A stretch of 61,556 nucleotides of DNA. Origin: Betaproteobacteria bacterium. Its GTDB lineage: Bacteria; Pseudomonadota; Gammaproteobacteria; Burkholderiales; Burkholderiaceae_C. A model generated the notes under the pieces. That model did no database searches. It had not been told where the DNA came from and saw nothing but the letters and a program-made list of their open reading frames with translations. Positions 37,630-49,857 of this stretch are shown one piece after another; positions within the stretch are counted from its first letter, which is position 1; every line of letters begins with the position of its first letter. A program made the translations under genes and the position numbers. The stretch is taken from positions 1 to 61,556 of the forward strand of contig JABCYW010000019.1 of assembly GCA_013289985.1 (NCBI GenBank). Direction: 5' to 3'.

Positions 37630-39083
37630 GGTTCGGGCACGGGAGTGGGTGGGGAATCGGGGTTCGAGCCGCCGAGGGACACCATCACGTTGGCGGTGTC
37701 CACCAGGCGATTGGCGCGCGCCTGCACCTGCAGCAACTGCATCTGGATCGCGTTCTCCTGCGCGGCCAGCAGGTCCTGGCGCGAGATCTCGCCCAGGGCG
37801 TAGCTGCTGCCGGCGATCTCGAACTGGCGGCTGGCGGCCTCGAGACGCTCGACGGCCTCGACATCGGCCTGTGCATCGCGCTGCACGGCCTCCAGTCCAT
37901 CGGCGACATCCTTGAAGGCCATGACGACGGCGGCGCGGTATTGCGCGGCCTGGGCCTGGGCCGCCGCCTCGGCCGCCGAGCTGCGGTGGCGCTGCGCGCC
38001 GGCGTCGAAGAGGCTTTGCGTGGCCGAGACGCTCAGGTCCCAGACGAGGTTGGCGGGATCGAAGAGCCGTCTCACCGTGTCCGCGAGATAGCCCGCGTCG
38101 CCGCCCAGCGTCACCTGCGGAAACAGCGCGGCGATCGCGGCCCGGTGCGCCGCGTCCAGCGCGCGCAACTGGGCGGCAGCCGCCTGGACATCGGGACGCC
38201 GGCGCACGACGTCGCCCGGCAGGCGGGTGGCCACGTCGGGCAGCGCGAGCTCGTCGAAATCGAGCGGCGGCTCGACGAAGTCCGCGGGGGCCTGGCCCAG
38301 CAGTGATGCCAGCAGGTCGCGCGCCTGCGCCGTCTGCAGGCGCGCGGCGGCCAGCTGCGCCAGGTGGTCGTGCAGCTGCTGCTTCTGCGCCCACACGGCC
38401 GAGGTCGCGACGTCGCCCAGCGACTCGCGCGACTGCACGATGGTCACCAGCTCCGAGTCGATCCGCGCCAGTTGCTCCGTCAGGCGTTCCGCTTGGGCGG
38501 CGGACTTCTCGGCGACCAGCGCGTCCAGCACGGCGCCCTCGAGAGACAGGCGGCTGGCCTCGAGCTGCCACCGGGCCGCGTCCTCCTGGGCGCGCACGGA
38601 CGCGACGTTGCTCGCGCCCAGGCCGAACAGGTCGGGCGAATAGCTGGCCGACAGCAGCAGGCTGCGCGAGCGCGGCGCCCCGGAATTCACCACGCTCGCA
38701 TTGGCGCCGTGGGCCTGGACGGCGCCCGCCGTGATGCTCGCGCTCGGCCACAGCGTCGCCGACTGCGCCAGGGTGAGCTCGCGCGCCTGGCGCAGCGTGG
38801 CCGTCGCCGCGTCCACCGTCGGATTGCCCGCCAGCGCGCCGCGCACCAGCACGTCCACGCGCGGCCCGCCGAAGGCCGTCCACCAGTCTTCCCGCGCGGC
38901 CTCCGCGGCATGCAGCGACTGCGCCCGGTCCCGCGCGGCGCCGGTGCCGGCGGTGGCAGGCGGCATCTCCGCGATGGTGAGGCGGTCGGGCTGCGGCGCT
39001 CCTGTCAGCGTCGCGGAGGGCGCGGCCGCGCATCCCGCGAGGACGGCCGCCAGCAGCGCGGCCTGGATGCTCGGCGGCCTCAT
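37626..39083 (-). CDS. outer-membrane efflux lipoprotein (TolC/OprM-NodT type)
   Basis: This 485-residue outer-membrane channel has a lipoprotein signal peptide (LLAAVLAGCAAA, lipid Cys about 18) and two OEP repeats: GALAGNPTVDAATATLRQARELTLA in the first, and DVVRRRPDVQAAAAQLRALDAAHRAAIAALFP in the second. It is the third gene of the RND operon, overlapping both the pump gene (ATGA at 39080-39083) and the small exported-protein gene. It connects the inner-membrane pump to the outside. Confidence 0.93.
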   Translation of the reverse strand: MRPPSIQAALLAAVLAGCAAAPSATLTGAPQPDRLTIAEMPPATAGTGAARDRAQSLHAAEAAREDWWTAFGGPRVDVLVRGALAGNPTVDAATATLRQARELTLAQSATLWPSASITAGAVQAHGANASVVNSGAPRSRSLLLSASYSPDLFGLGASNVASVRAQEDAARWQLEASRLSLEGAVLDALVAEKSAAQAERLTEQLARIDSELVTIVQSRESLGDVATSAVWAQKQQLHDHLAQLAAARLQTAQARDLLASLLGQAPADFVEPPLDFDELALPDVATRLPGDVVRRRPDVQAAAAQLRALDAAHRAAIAALFPQVTLGGDAGYLADTVRRLFDPANLVWDLSVSATQSLFDAGAQRHRSSAAEAAAQAQAAQYRAAVVMAFKDVADGLEAVQRDAQADVEAVERLEAASRQFEIAGSSYALGEISRQDLLAAQENAIQMQLLQVQARANRLVDTANVMVSLGGSNPDSPPTPVPEP

Positions 39084-42000
39084 GCCGGCGCTCCATCGGC
39101 CACGCCCGCGTCGGGCACGCTCTCGCGGGCCTGGCGGTCGGAGAAGCGTTCGATCAGGATCGGCAGCACGGTGAGGATGAACACGGGCGCCAGCAGGATC
39201 CCGCCCACGACCACCAGCGCGAGGGGCCGCTGGACCTGCGAGCCGATCCCCGACGACAGGGCCGCGGGCAGCAGGCCCACGCAGGCCACGACGCAGGTCA
39301 TGAGCACCGGCCGCATCTGCACGTCGCACATGCGCCGCAACGCCTGCGCCCGCGGCACGCCGGCCTCCACGTGCGTGTTGAAGTAGGCCAGCATCAGGAT
39401 GCCGTCCATCACGGAGATGCCGAACAGCGCGATGAAGCCGATGGCCGCCGAGATGCTGAACGGCGTCCCGGTGACGAACAGCGCGAGTACGCCGCCGATC
39501 ATCGCCATGGGGATCACGCTGGCGGCCAGCGCCACCTCGCGGATCCGGCCGAAGTTCAGGTACAGCAGCAACGCGATCAGGCAGATGGCCGCGGGCACCG
39601 CCACGGCCAGGCGGCCGACGGCCTCCTGCAGGTTGCCGAACTGGCCGACCCATTCGAGCCGGTAGCCGGGCGGCAGGGGCACGCGCCTCGCGACGAGTTC
39701 CCTGGCCTCGATCACCGCAGTCCCGAGGTCGCGGCCGCGCACGCCGAACTTCACCGGGACGTAGCGCTCCTGTCCTTCGCGATAGATGAACGAGGCGCCC
39801 GAGACGAGGGCGATGTGCGCGACGTCGCCCAGCGTCGCCTGCGCCGGCGAGGTGGCGCTGTTGTCGGGCGTCGGGATGCCGATGCGCGCGATCGCCGCGA
39901 TGTCGCTGCGAAACTCGGGCGCCAGGCGCACCACCACCGGGAAGTGCCGGTCGCCGCCGGGTTCGTGCAGGTCGCCGACGGCCTGGCCGCCGAGCGCGGT
40001 CTGGATCGTCGCGTTGACGTCGGCCGGACCAAGCCCGAAACGCGCGGCGCGTTCGCGATCGATCGCGATCTCGAGCGTCGGCTGGCCCAGCGAGCGCAGC
40101 GCGGCCAGGTCGGTCACGCCGGGCACCGTGCGCATGACGGCCGCCACCTGCTGCGACAGGCGCTCGAGCACGTGCAGGTCCGGCCCGAAGATCTTGACCG
40201 AGTTCTCGCCCTTCACCCCCGAGGCGGCCTCCTCGACGTTGTCCTCGATGTACTGCGAGAAGTTGAACTCCACGCCGGGAAAGCGCTCCTCGAGCCGCGT
40301 CTCCATCTGCGACGACAGCATCTCCTTGGTCACGCCCGGCGGCCACTCGCCCGGCGGCTTCAGGGGCGCGAAGAACTCGGCGTTGAAGGGGCCGGTGGCG
40401 TCGGTGCCGTCGTCCGGCCGGCCGTGCTGGGAGACCGTCGTCTGCACTTCGGGGAACGCGGCGATGACGCGCCGCATCTCGTTGACGTAGCGGTCGCTCT
40501 CGGCCATCGAGATCGACAGCGGCATCGTCGCGCGGATCCAGAGGTTGCCCTCCTCCAGCTTCGGCAGGAACTCGAGGCCCAGCCGCGAGGCCGCGAGGAC
40601 CGTCGCCAGGGTCACCAGCGCCATCGCGATCGACGTGGCCCGGCGGCGCGCCAGCACCCAGGCGATGACGGGCGCGTAGCCGCGGTGCAGCGCGCGCACC
40701 AGCGGCGTCTCCACCTCGGAGACGTGGCGGCCGAACAGCATGCTGGCGAGCGCCGGCGAGATCGTGAACGTCGCGATCAGGCCGCCCGCGATCGCGTAGG
40801 CGTAGGTGCGCGCCATCGGCCCGAAGATGTGCCCCTCGATGCCCGACATCGTGAACAGCGGGACGAACCCGGCGATGATGATGGCCGCCGAGAACAGGAT
40901 CGGCTGCGCCACCTCGGTGGCCGACTGCGAGATCACCTCGAACTTGCCGCGCCAGCCCATCGAGGTGCGCACCCGATGCAGCATCGGCTCGCCGGTGTGG
41001 TGCGCCGCGGCGCTCTCGGTGAGATGCCGGAAGATGTTCTCCACCATGATGACCGAGGCATCGACGATGAGGCCGAAGTCGATCGCCCCGACGGACAGCA
41101 GGTTGGCCGACTCCCCGCGCCAGACCATCAGGCCAATGGCGAACGCCAGCGCGAACGGGATCGTGGCGGCGACCACCACGGCGCTGCGCAGGTTGCCGAG
41201 GAAGGCCCACTGCAGCACGAAGATCAGCGCCATGCCCAGCACCATGTTGTGCAGCACGGTGCGCGTGGTCAGCGCGATGAGCTCGCTGCGGTCGTAGATC
41301 TTCTCGAGGTGGTAGCCCACGGGCAGGATGCCGCCCTCGTTGATGTGGGCGATCTCCTGCTTCACGCGTTCGATCGTCGGCTTGCTCTCCGCGCCGCGGC
41401 GCATCAGCACGATGCCTTCGACGATGTCGTCGTCGCCGTCGCTGCCCGCGATGCCCAGGCGCGGCTGGTGCCCGGCGGACACCTCGGCGACGTCGCGCAG
41501 CCGCACGGCCACGCCAGCGTTGCGCCCGACGAGGGTGGCCAGCAGCGCGGCGGGCGACTCGACGAGCCCGACGCCGCGCACCACCACGTTCTGCGCGCCG
41601 ATCTCGATGGCCTGGCCGCCCACGTTCGCATTGCCGGCGTTCAGCGCCTGGACGACCTGCGCGAGCGTCACGTTCTCCGAGGCCAGGCGGCGCGGATCCA
41701 CCGTCACGTCGTACGTCCTGGTCTTGCCGCCCCAGCCGGTGACGTCGATGACGCCCGGCACCGCCTTGAAGCGGCGCTCGAGCGCCCAATCCTGCAGCGT
41801 CTTGAGGTCGACCGGCGTCGCGCCCGGCGGGCCGACGACGCGGTAGCGGTAGATCTCGCCGATCGGGCTCGTCGGCGAGATCTGCGCCTGCGCGCCGCCG
41901 GGCAGCGGCGGCAGCTGCGACAGGCGGTTGTAGACCCCCTGCTCCGCCTGCTCGTAGCTGACGTCGTAGGTGAACTGGACCTTCACGTCCGACAGGCCGA

Positions 42001-42259
42001 ACAGCGAGATCGTGCGGACGCTGGTGACGTGCGCCAGGCCCGCCATCTGGATCTCGATCGGGATCGTGATGTCGCGCTCGATCTCCTCGGCGGACTCGCC
42101 CGGCCCCTGCGTCACGATGTCCACCGAGGGCGGCACCGGATCGGGATAGGCCTCGATGTTGAGCTGCCAGAAGCAGATCGCGCCCACGACGAGCATGGCC
42201 GCCATCAGCGCGACCACCAGCACGCGCTGGCGCAGCGCGAAATCGATCACGCGATTCAC
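39080..42259 (-). CDS. heavy-metal-type RND efflux pump (CzcA/CusA family)
   Basis: This 1059-residue inner-membrane proton antiporter has twelve predicted membrane segments and two large periplasmic loops. Family motifs include FWQLNIEAYPDPVPPSVDIV near the N-terminus and AIDFGLIVDASVIMVEN in the fourth membrane segment. The DFG-x3-D-x6-E proton-relay pattern resembles CzcA/CnrA-type pumps rather than the copper/silver CusA type. Start is GTG 42259, overlapping the adaptor gene stop (GTGA). Substrate is not determined; divalent cations are the first guess, though some members of this branch have unknown substrates. Confidence 0.92.
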   Translation of the reverse strand: MNRVIDFALRQRVLVVALMAAMLVVGAICFWQLNIEAYPDPVPPSVDIVTQGPGESAEEIERDITIPIEIQMAGLAHVTSVRTISLFGLSDVKVQFTYDVSYEQAEQGVYNRLSQLPPLPGGAQAQISPTSPIGEIYRYRVVGPPGATPVDLKTLQDWALERRFKAVPGVIDVTGWGGKTRTYDVTVDPRRLASENVTLAQVVQALNAGNANVGGQAIEIGAQNVVVRGVGLVESPAALLATLVGRNAGVAVRLRDVAEVSAGHQPRLGIAGSDGDDDIVEGIVLMRRGAESKPTIERVKQEIAHINEGGILPVGYHLEKIYDRSELIALTTRTVLHNMVLGMALIFVLQWAFLGNLRSAVVVAATIPFALAFAIGLMVWRGESANLLSVGAIDFGLIVDASVIMVENIFRHLTESAAAHHTGEPMLHRVRTSMGWRGKFEVISQSATEVAQPILFSAAIIIAGFVPLFTMSGIEGHIFGPMARTYAYAIAGGLIATFTISPALASMLFGRHVSEVETPLVRALHRGYAPVIAWVLARRRATSIAMALVTLATVLAASRLGLEFLPKLEEGNLWIRATMPLSISMAESDRYVNEMRRVIAAFPEVQTTVSQHGRPDDGTDATGPFNAEFFAPLKPPGEWPPGVTKEMLSSQMETRLEERFPGVEFNFSQYIEDNVEEAASGVKGENSVKIFGPDLHVLERLSQQVAAVMRTVPGVTDLAALRSLGQPTLEIAIDRERAARFGLGPADVNATIQTALGGQAVGDLHEPGGDRHFPVVVRLAPEFRSDIAAIARIGIPTPDNSATSPAQATLGDVAHIALVSGASFIYREGQERYVPVKFGVRGRDLGTAVIEARELVARRVPLPPGYRLEWVGQFGNLQEAVGRLAVAVPAAICLIALLLYLNFGRIREVALAASVIPMAMIGGVLALFVTGTPFSISAAIGFIALFGISVMDGILMLAYFNTHVEAGVPRAQALRRMCDVQMRPVLMTCVVACVGLLPAALSSGIGSQVQRPLALVVVGGILLAPVFILTVLPILIERFSDRQARESVPDAGVADGAPA

Positions 42260-43470
42260 GATGCGGCGCCTTCGGCCAGCGCGTCGACGAAGATCGCGCC
42301 GCGCGCGACGATGCGGTCCCCCGGCTTCAGGCCGGCGAGGACCTCGGTCAGGCCGTCTTCGCTGCGCCCGACCTTGAGCGCGCGAAACGTCAAGGTATGC
42401 GGCGCGGCCACCACGTAGCAATGGGCCTCGTCGCCGTCATGGACGATGGCCACGCTGGGCACGGCGACGGCGGGCGCCGCATGCGAATCCAGCACGCGGA
42501 CGCGGGCGGTCATCTGGGGCCGCAGCGCGAGATCCGGGTTGGCCAGTTCCGCGCGGAACTGCAGGCGGCGCGTCAACGGGTCGATCGTCGGGGCGACCCA
42601 GCTGATGACGGACTTCACCGGATGCCGCGTTCCAGCGAGGCCGGAGATCTCGACGGCCTGTCCCACCCGCAGCGCCGCGCCCTCGCGCTCGCCGAGGCTG
42701 CCCACGATCCAGACGTGGCGAAGGTCGCTGATCGTGAACAGCGGCGCCTGGCCACCTGCAGCCAGGCTGCTGACGAACTGGCCCGTGGCGACCTGGCGCT
42801 GGATCACCTGCCCGGCGATGGGCGAGACGAGCTGTCCCGCGCCGTCGGCGGCGTCCGCGCCCACCGACGCGGCCTTGACGCGGGCCGCCGCCAATGCCGC
42901 ATCCGCGGTCCGCTTCGCGCCTTCGGCAGCGATCAGGTCGGACTGGCTCTGGCGCCAGTCCTTGGAGGCGCCGCCGCCGGCCGCGACCAGCCCTTGCTGG
43001 CGCGCCGCGACTTCGCGGGCGAGCGCCAGCTGCTGCTCGGCCGTCCTGGCCTGCGCGCCGGTCGCCGCGAGATCGGCGGCGGCTTGCGCCGTCTCCGCGC
43101 CGGCGATCGACGCCAGCGCCTGGCCGCGCCGGACGCTCTGGCCCGGTTCCACCGCCACCGCGGTGACGCGGCCCGTCGCCGGCGAGAAGATCGGGACGGT
43201 CATCCGGTCGTCCACGGCGACCACGGCGTCGACGCTGGCGAGCGTGGAAAACGTGGCGGGCGCCACCTCGCGGATATCCAGCGAGGCCCACTGTTCGTCG
43301 GTGAGGCGCACCGAGGAGGGCGCGCCGGCCACGGGCGCCGGCGGCACCGCTGGCCTGGCCGCGTCGGCGGCGGCGTTCCTCGCGAGCAGGAGCCCGATGG
43401 CGACCGTCGCGACGCCCGCCACGGCGGCGATCGTCCGGAATGAAGGAGAGGAGTAGATTCGGTGCGTCAT
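42256..43470 (-). CDS. RND periplasmic adaptor protein (CzcB/CusB type)
   Basis: This 404-residue membrane-fusion protein has an N-terminal signal anchor (about 10-30), then the barrel-sandwich segment FSPATGRVTAVAVEPGQSVRRGQALASI, a helical hairpin (about 125-185), VSPIAGQVIQRQVATGQFV and a C-terminal beta domain (LKVGRSEDGLTEVLAGLKPGDRIVARGAIFVDA). It bridges pump and outer-membrane channel. It is the first gene of the four-gene efflux operon and is divergent, 186 bp apart, from a response-regulator gene. Confidence 0.93.
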   Translation of the reverse strand: MTHRIYSSPSFRTIAAVAGVATVAIGLLLARNAAADAARPAVPPAPVAGAPSSVRLTDEQWASLDIREVAPATFSTLASVDAVVAVDDRMTVPIFSPATGRVTAVAVEPGQSVRRGQALASIAGAETAQAAADLAATGAQARTAEQQLALAREVAARQQGLVAAGGGASKDWRQSQSDLIAAEGAKRTADAALAAARVKAASVGADAADGAGQLVSPIAGQVIQRQVATGQFVSSLAAGGQAPLFTISDLRHVWIVGSLGEREGAALRVGQAVEISGLAGTRHPVKSVISWVAPTIDPLTRRLQFRAELANPDLALRPQMTARVRVLDSHAAPAVAVPSVAIVHDGDEAHCYVVAAPHTLTFRALKVGRSEDGLTEVLAGLKPGDRIVARGAIFVDALAEGAAS

Positions 43471-43656
43471 TCCGGACGGTGTCCAGGGTCAGGGTCCCGC
43501 TTGTCGCCCGCAGGGAGGCGGCCGCTCATCAGCGCCTCGAAGTGTCTTTGCCGTCCCTGTCCCGAACCTATCGGCCTCATGGCACGGACGTCATTGCCGC
43601 GCCACGCCGGCCGAACCCACAATGGCCTTCCCGGTCGCCGAGAATCCGCCTCCCCC

Positions 43657-44355
43657 ATGCGATTGCTGCTCATCGAAGACGATCCCGCCATTGCCCGCGA
43701 GCTGATGCTGCGCTGGCAGGACGGCGCGTGGGTCGTCACCCACGTCGATCGCCTCGAAAGCGCGGCGGCCTCGCTGCGCGGCGATGCGTTCGACCTGATC
43801 CTGCTCGACCTGGGCATGCCGGACGGCGACGGCATCGCCTGGCTGAAGGCGCTCCGGGCCGTCGACCCGCGCACGCCGGTGATGGTGTTGACCGCCCGCG
43901 ATCGCGTCGCCGAACGGGTCGAGGGCCTGCGGGCCGGCGCGGACGACTACCTGGTCAAGCCGTATGCGGCCGACGAGCTCGACGCGCGCATCGACGTGCT
44001 GCTGCGGCGGACCCACCCCGATCGCGATCGCGTGATCCGGTTCGGCCCGATCAGCGTCCTGGCCGATGACTTCGGCGCGCACCTGAACGGCACCCCGTTC
44101 GAGCTGGCGCCGCGCGAATTCGAGGTGCTGCGATTGCTGCTCTCGCGGGCTCCCCGCCTGGTGTCCAAGCGCAGCATCGTGGATGCGCTGTCGCTCAGCA
44201 ACCAGGAGATCAACGACAGCGCCGCCGAGCTGTATGTCTCGCGGCTGCGCAAGCGCCTGGAAGGCTCCGGCGTCGAGATCCGCACCATGCGCGGGGTGGG
44301 ATACCAGCTGTCGATCTCTCCCGCGGGACCAGCGGCCGACGATGCCGCGGGGTGA
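43657..44355 (+). CDS. OmpR-family response regulator, divergent from the RND operon
   Basis: This 232-residue regulator has a receiver (LLIEDD, LILLDLGMPDGDG, YLVKPY) and an OmpR/PhoB winged helix (ELAPREFEVLRLLLSRAPRLVSK; AAELYVSRLRKRLEGSGVEIRTMRGVGY). The QseB/PmrA/CopR-like layout and divergent position suggest it activates the efflux operon through the 186-bp shared region. ATG 43657 is the start; the open frame upstream is not protein-like. The 3' end overlaps the kinase gene by 14 bp. Confidence 0.93.
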   Translation: MRLLLIEDDPAIARELMLRWQDGAWVVTHVDRLESAAASLRGDAFDLILLDLGMPDGDGIAWLKALRAVDPRTPVMVLTARDRVAERVEGLRAGADDYLVKPYAADELDARIDVLLRRTHPDRDRVIRFGPISVLADDFGAHLNGTPFELAPREFEVLRLLLSRAPRLVSKRSIVDALSLSNQEINDSAAELYVSRLRKRLEGSGVEIRTMRGVGYQLSISPAGPAADDAAG

Positions 44356-45772
44356 GCGCAAGCGCCAGCCGGGGCTGTACCGCCAGCTGACGGTACGCCT
44401 GCTGCTGCCGATGCTGGTCCTCGTCTCCGGCGGCGGCGCGCTGGGCATCTTCGCGGCCACCAAGCTGACGTCGGAGGTCTTCGATCGATGGCTGCTGGAC
44501 GCCGCGGTCTCGCTGGCCCAGCAGGTCGACTCTGACGCGCAAGGCGTAAAGGTGGACATGCCGCGCTCCTCGCAGTCCATGCTGGCCTACGACGAGATCG
44601 ACCGGACGTTCTTCTCGGTCGAGGATCGCGGCGTCGTCCAGTTCGGGATGCCCGGCATTCCGCATGACGGCGCCCACGAGGCCACGTATCCGGGCGGCCG
44701 CGCATTCGACGCCGCGATCGCCGGACAGGACGTCCGCGTCGCCTCGGTGCGCGCCGGTTGCTCCCGCTGCGCCGGAGTCACCGTGCTGGTCGCCGAGACC
44801 CGGCTCAAGCGCGAGCGGCTCGAGCGCAGCATGGTCTGGATCTTCTCGCCGCTCGCCTTGCTGCTGATCGCGACGATGCTGGCGATCTTCATGACCGTGC
44901 GGCGCACCGTGCAGCCGCTGGAGACGCTGGCCGCGCAATGGAACCGCGAATCCCACGAGTCGCTGCGCCCCATTCCGCCCGGCGACCTGCCGAGCGAGCT
45001 GGCGCCCTTCTCGACCGCGCTGAACGACCTGCTGGAGCGGATCCGCCGGATGCTGGCGCGCGAGCGCCGCTTCTCGGCCACCGCCGCGCACCAGCTGCGC
45101 ACGCCGCTGGCCGCGCTGCGGCTGGGGCTCGATCGCGCCAAGCGCGCGCCGGACCTGGCCGCCACCCGCGCGGTGCTCGCGGAGCTGGACCTCGCCACGG
45201 ACCGCACCGCCCGCATGGTGCAGCAGCTGCTGCTCCTGGGCAGGCTCGATCCCGAGCAGTACGCCGGCGCCGAGCTGCAGCCCGTCGACCTCTGCGAGGT
45301 GGTTCGCGACGTCTGCAGCGCGATGGCCGACATCGCGTCGGCGCGCAACGTCGAGATCGAGGTCCAGGCGCCCGAGCAGCCCGTGGTGGTCCGCGCCCAG
45401 GTCGAACTCCTGGCGGAGGCCATCGCCAACCTGCTCGACAACGCGCTGAAGGCCAGTCCGGCGCGCGGCGTCGTCCAGCTCGCCGTGGCGGCCCGGCCGC
45501 CGGGGTTCTCGGTGTCGGACGACGGCCCGGGGATTCCGCGGCACCGGAGAGAGGCCGTGTTCGAGCACTTCGTCCGCGGCGAACAGGCTGGCTGGCCGGG
45601 CAGCGGCCTGGGCCTGACGATCGTCCGGGACGTCGCGAAGATGCACCGCGCCCAGGTCACGATCTCCGACGCCGCCCACGAGCGCGGCACGCGGGTCAGG
45701 TTCGAGTTCGGGGCCCCGCCCCCGACCCATGGCCCGACCTCGTCGCACACACCGCAGGAAGGACTCGCATGA
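44342..45772 (+). CDS. sensor histidine kinase (QseC/TctE type)
   Basis: This 476-residue kinase has a membrane segment (about 20-42), a periplasmic sensor of the 2CSK_N type (about 43-165; MLAYDEIDRTFFSVEDRG), a second membrane segment (about 170-190), a HAMP linker, the H box SATAAHQLRTPLAAL and an ATPase domain (NLLDNALKAS, DDGPGIP, GSGLGLTIVRDVAKMH). The periplasmic part ends with a CxxC (AGCSRCAGV), which could bind metal or sense redox. It pairs with the preceding regulator and probably governs the divergent efflux operon. Its stop overlaps the amidase start. Confidence 0.92.
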   Translation: MPRGERKRQPGLYRQLTVRLLLPMLVLVSGGGALGIFAATKLTSEVFDRWLLDAAVSLAQQVDSDAQGVKVDMPRSSQSMLAYDEIDRTFFSVEDRGVVQFGMPGIPHDGAHEATYPGGRAFDAAIAGQDVRVASVRAGCSRCAGVTVLVAETRLKRERLERSMVWIFSPLALLLIATMLAIFMTVRRTVQPLETLAAQWNRESHESLRPIPPGDLPSELAPFSTALNDLLERIRRMLARERRFSATAAHQLRTPLAALRLGLDRAKRAPDLAATRAVLAELDLATDRTARMVQQLLLLGRLDPEQYAGAELQPVDLCEVVRDVCSAMADIASARNVEIEVQAPEQPVVVRAQVELLAEAIANLLDNALKASPARGVVQLAVAARPPGFSVSDDGPGIPRHRREAVFEHFVRGEQAGWPGSGLGLTIVRDVAKMHRAQVTISDAAHERGTRVRFEFGAPPPTHGPTSSHTPQEGLA

Positions 45773-47274
45773 CCCTCGCCATGACCTGGGACGAATGGGC
45801 CGCCCACGACGCCGTCGGACTCGCGCAACGCGTGCGCGCGGGCGACGTGACGCCCGCCGAACTGGCGGCCCAGGTCGCGGCGGGGATCGCTCGCACCAAC
45901 GGCGCGCTGGACGCCGTGGTGCAGGTGTTCGAGGACGTCGTTGCCGATCCGCTGGCGGACGGGCTGCGCCCCGACGGCGTCTTCGCCGGCGTGCCCTGGC
46001 TGATGAAGGATCTCGGGCCGACGCTGAAGGGCCGGCTCCAGGAGTTCGGCTCGATGCTGATGCAAGGCCATCGCCCCGCCCAGGACAGCTTCCTCACGGG
46101 CAGGATCCGCCACGCCGGCCTGAACATCCTCGGCCGCACCACCACGCCGGAGTTCGGCGTGTGCAGCGCCGTCGAGAACGCGCTGCATGTCACGCGCAAC
46201 CCCTGGGACACCGCGTACACCACCAACGGCTCGTCCGCCGGCACGGCGGCGATGGTGGCGGCCGGCGTGCTGCCGATGGCGCACGCCACCGACGGCGGCG
46301 GCTCCATCCGGATCCCCGCGGGCGCCGCGGGCCACATCGGGCTGAAGGTGTCGCGCGGCGTGTTCTCGCTGGCGCCGGGGCTGTCGGACCTGTCGGGCCT
46401 GGTGTCGATCCAGGGCTGCCACAGCCGCACGGTGCGCGACACGGCCACCTTCGTCGACCACTGCCGCGGCGGCGCCCCGGGCGAGTTCATGCCGTTCTGG
46501 AGCCCGCCGGAGCCTTACGCCGAACTCATCCGGCGCGACCCGCCGCCGCTGCGCATCGCGCTCTCGCACGAGTGGGGCGACCATCGCGCCACGCCGCATT
46601 TCGTGGCTGAGCTGGAACGCGCCGGCCGCTTCCTCGAAGGCCTGGGCCACCGCGTCGAATGGAAGCTGCCGCCGCTGGACTTCCGCGCCGCCTTCGCCGC
46701 GCAGACCACCTGCTACATCAGCAACTTCGCCCAGGTCATCGCCGGCCATCTCGCGCGCCTGGGCCTGGAGCGGCCGCCCGCCGACCTGCTCGAGCCGATC
46801 AACATCAAGATCTGGGAGGCCGGCCTGCACACGTCGTACACGGAGCGCGCCGCGATGCAGGCGCAGTTCAACGGCACCTCGCGGGCCTTCGGCGCGTTCT
46901 TCGAGGACTGGGACATCGTGCTGACGCCGGTCACCGCCCTGCCCACGCCCAAGGTGGGAACGACCGACTACCTCACGAGCAGCACCAACCCGTCGGTGCA
47001 CGACTGGTTCGACCACCTCTGGCAGAACTTCGCCTACACGCCGCTCGCCAACCTGTGCGGGCTGCCGGCGATCTCGCTGCCGCTGGCGACGCAGGAAAGC
47101 GGGCTGCCGCTGGGCATCCAGGCGCAGGCACGGCAGGCCAACGACGGGTTGCTGCTGCAGCTCGCGGCGCAGGCGGAGCGGGCACTCGGAGGGCGCTGGA
47201 ACGACGGGCGGCGGCCGCGGGTGCATGTCGCCGGAGACGACCGGGCCGGGCAGGCGTTCCGGAATGGGGATTGA
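45769..47274 (+). CDS. amidase-signature family hydrolase
   Basis: This 501-residue cytosolic amidase has the Ser-cisSer-Lys triad visible as Lys in VPWLMKDLG, the Gly/Ser loop NGSSAGTAAMVAAG and the nucleophile region DGGGSIRIPAGAAG. The length is typical of aryl/alkyl amidases; the substrate is unknown. ATG 45769 overlaps the kinase stop (ATGA), with GGAAGG 7 bp upstream, so it is probably translated from the two-component transcript although a functional link is not obvious. Confidence 0.9.
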   Translation: MTLAMTWDEWAAHDAVGLAQRVRAGDVTPAELAAQVAAGIARTNGALDAVVQVFEDVVADPLADGLRPDGVFAGVPWLMKDLGPTLKGRLQEFGSMLMQGHRPAQDSFLTGRIRHAGLNILGRTTTPEFGVCSAVENALHVTRNPWDTAYTTNGSSAGTAAMVAAGVLPMAHATDGGGSIRIPAGAAGHIGLKVSRGVFSLAPGLSDLSGLVSIQGCHSRTVRDTATFVDHCRGGAPGEFMPFWSPPEPYAELIRRDPPPLRIALSHEWGDHRATPHFVAELERAGRFLEGLGHRVEWKLPPLDFRAAFAAQTTCYISNFAQVIAGHLARLGLERPPADLLEPINIKIWEAGLHTSYTERAAMQAQFNGTSRAFGAFFEDWDIVLTPVTALPTPKVGTTDYLTSSTNPSVHDWFDHLWQNFAYTPLANLCGLPAISLPLATQESGLPLGIQAQARQANDGLLLQLAAQAERALGGRWNDGRRPRVHVAGDDRAGQAFRNGD

Positions 47275-47357
47275 CGCCGCCGGGCAAGGTGCTAGCGTGA
47301 GCCGGTCCTATCACTACCACCCGAGCGCCCCGGAAGGGCGGGACGCCGAAGGCATCG

Positions 47358-49809
<2,452 letters not shown>

Positions 49810-49837
49810 CTAGGCACCGGCGCATGATTCGCCAATA

Positions 49838-49856
49838 TCATCACGTTATCGGATGA
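49838..49856. promoter_or_regulatory. dyad between pobA and its LysR regulator
   Basis: TCATC-N9-GATGA is a short inverted repeat in the 78-bp divergent space, directly upstream of the regulator start (49858). It fits a LysR-type autoregulatory operator. Confidence 0.45.
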
Positions 49857-49857
49857 C

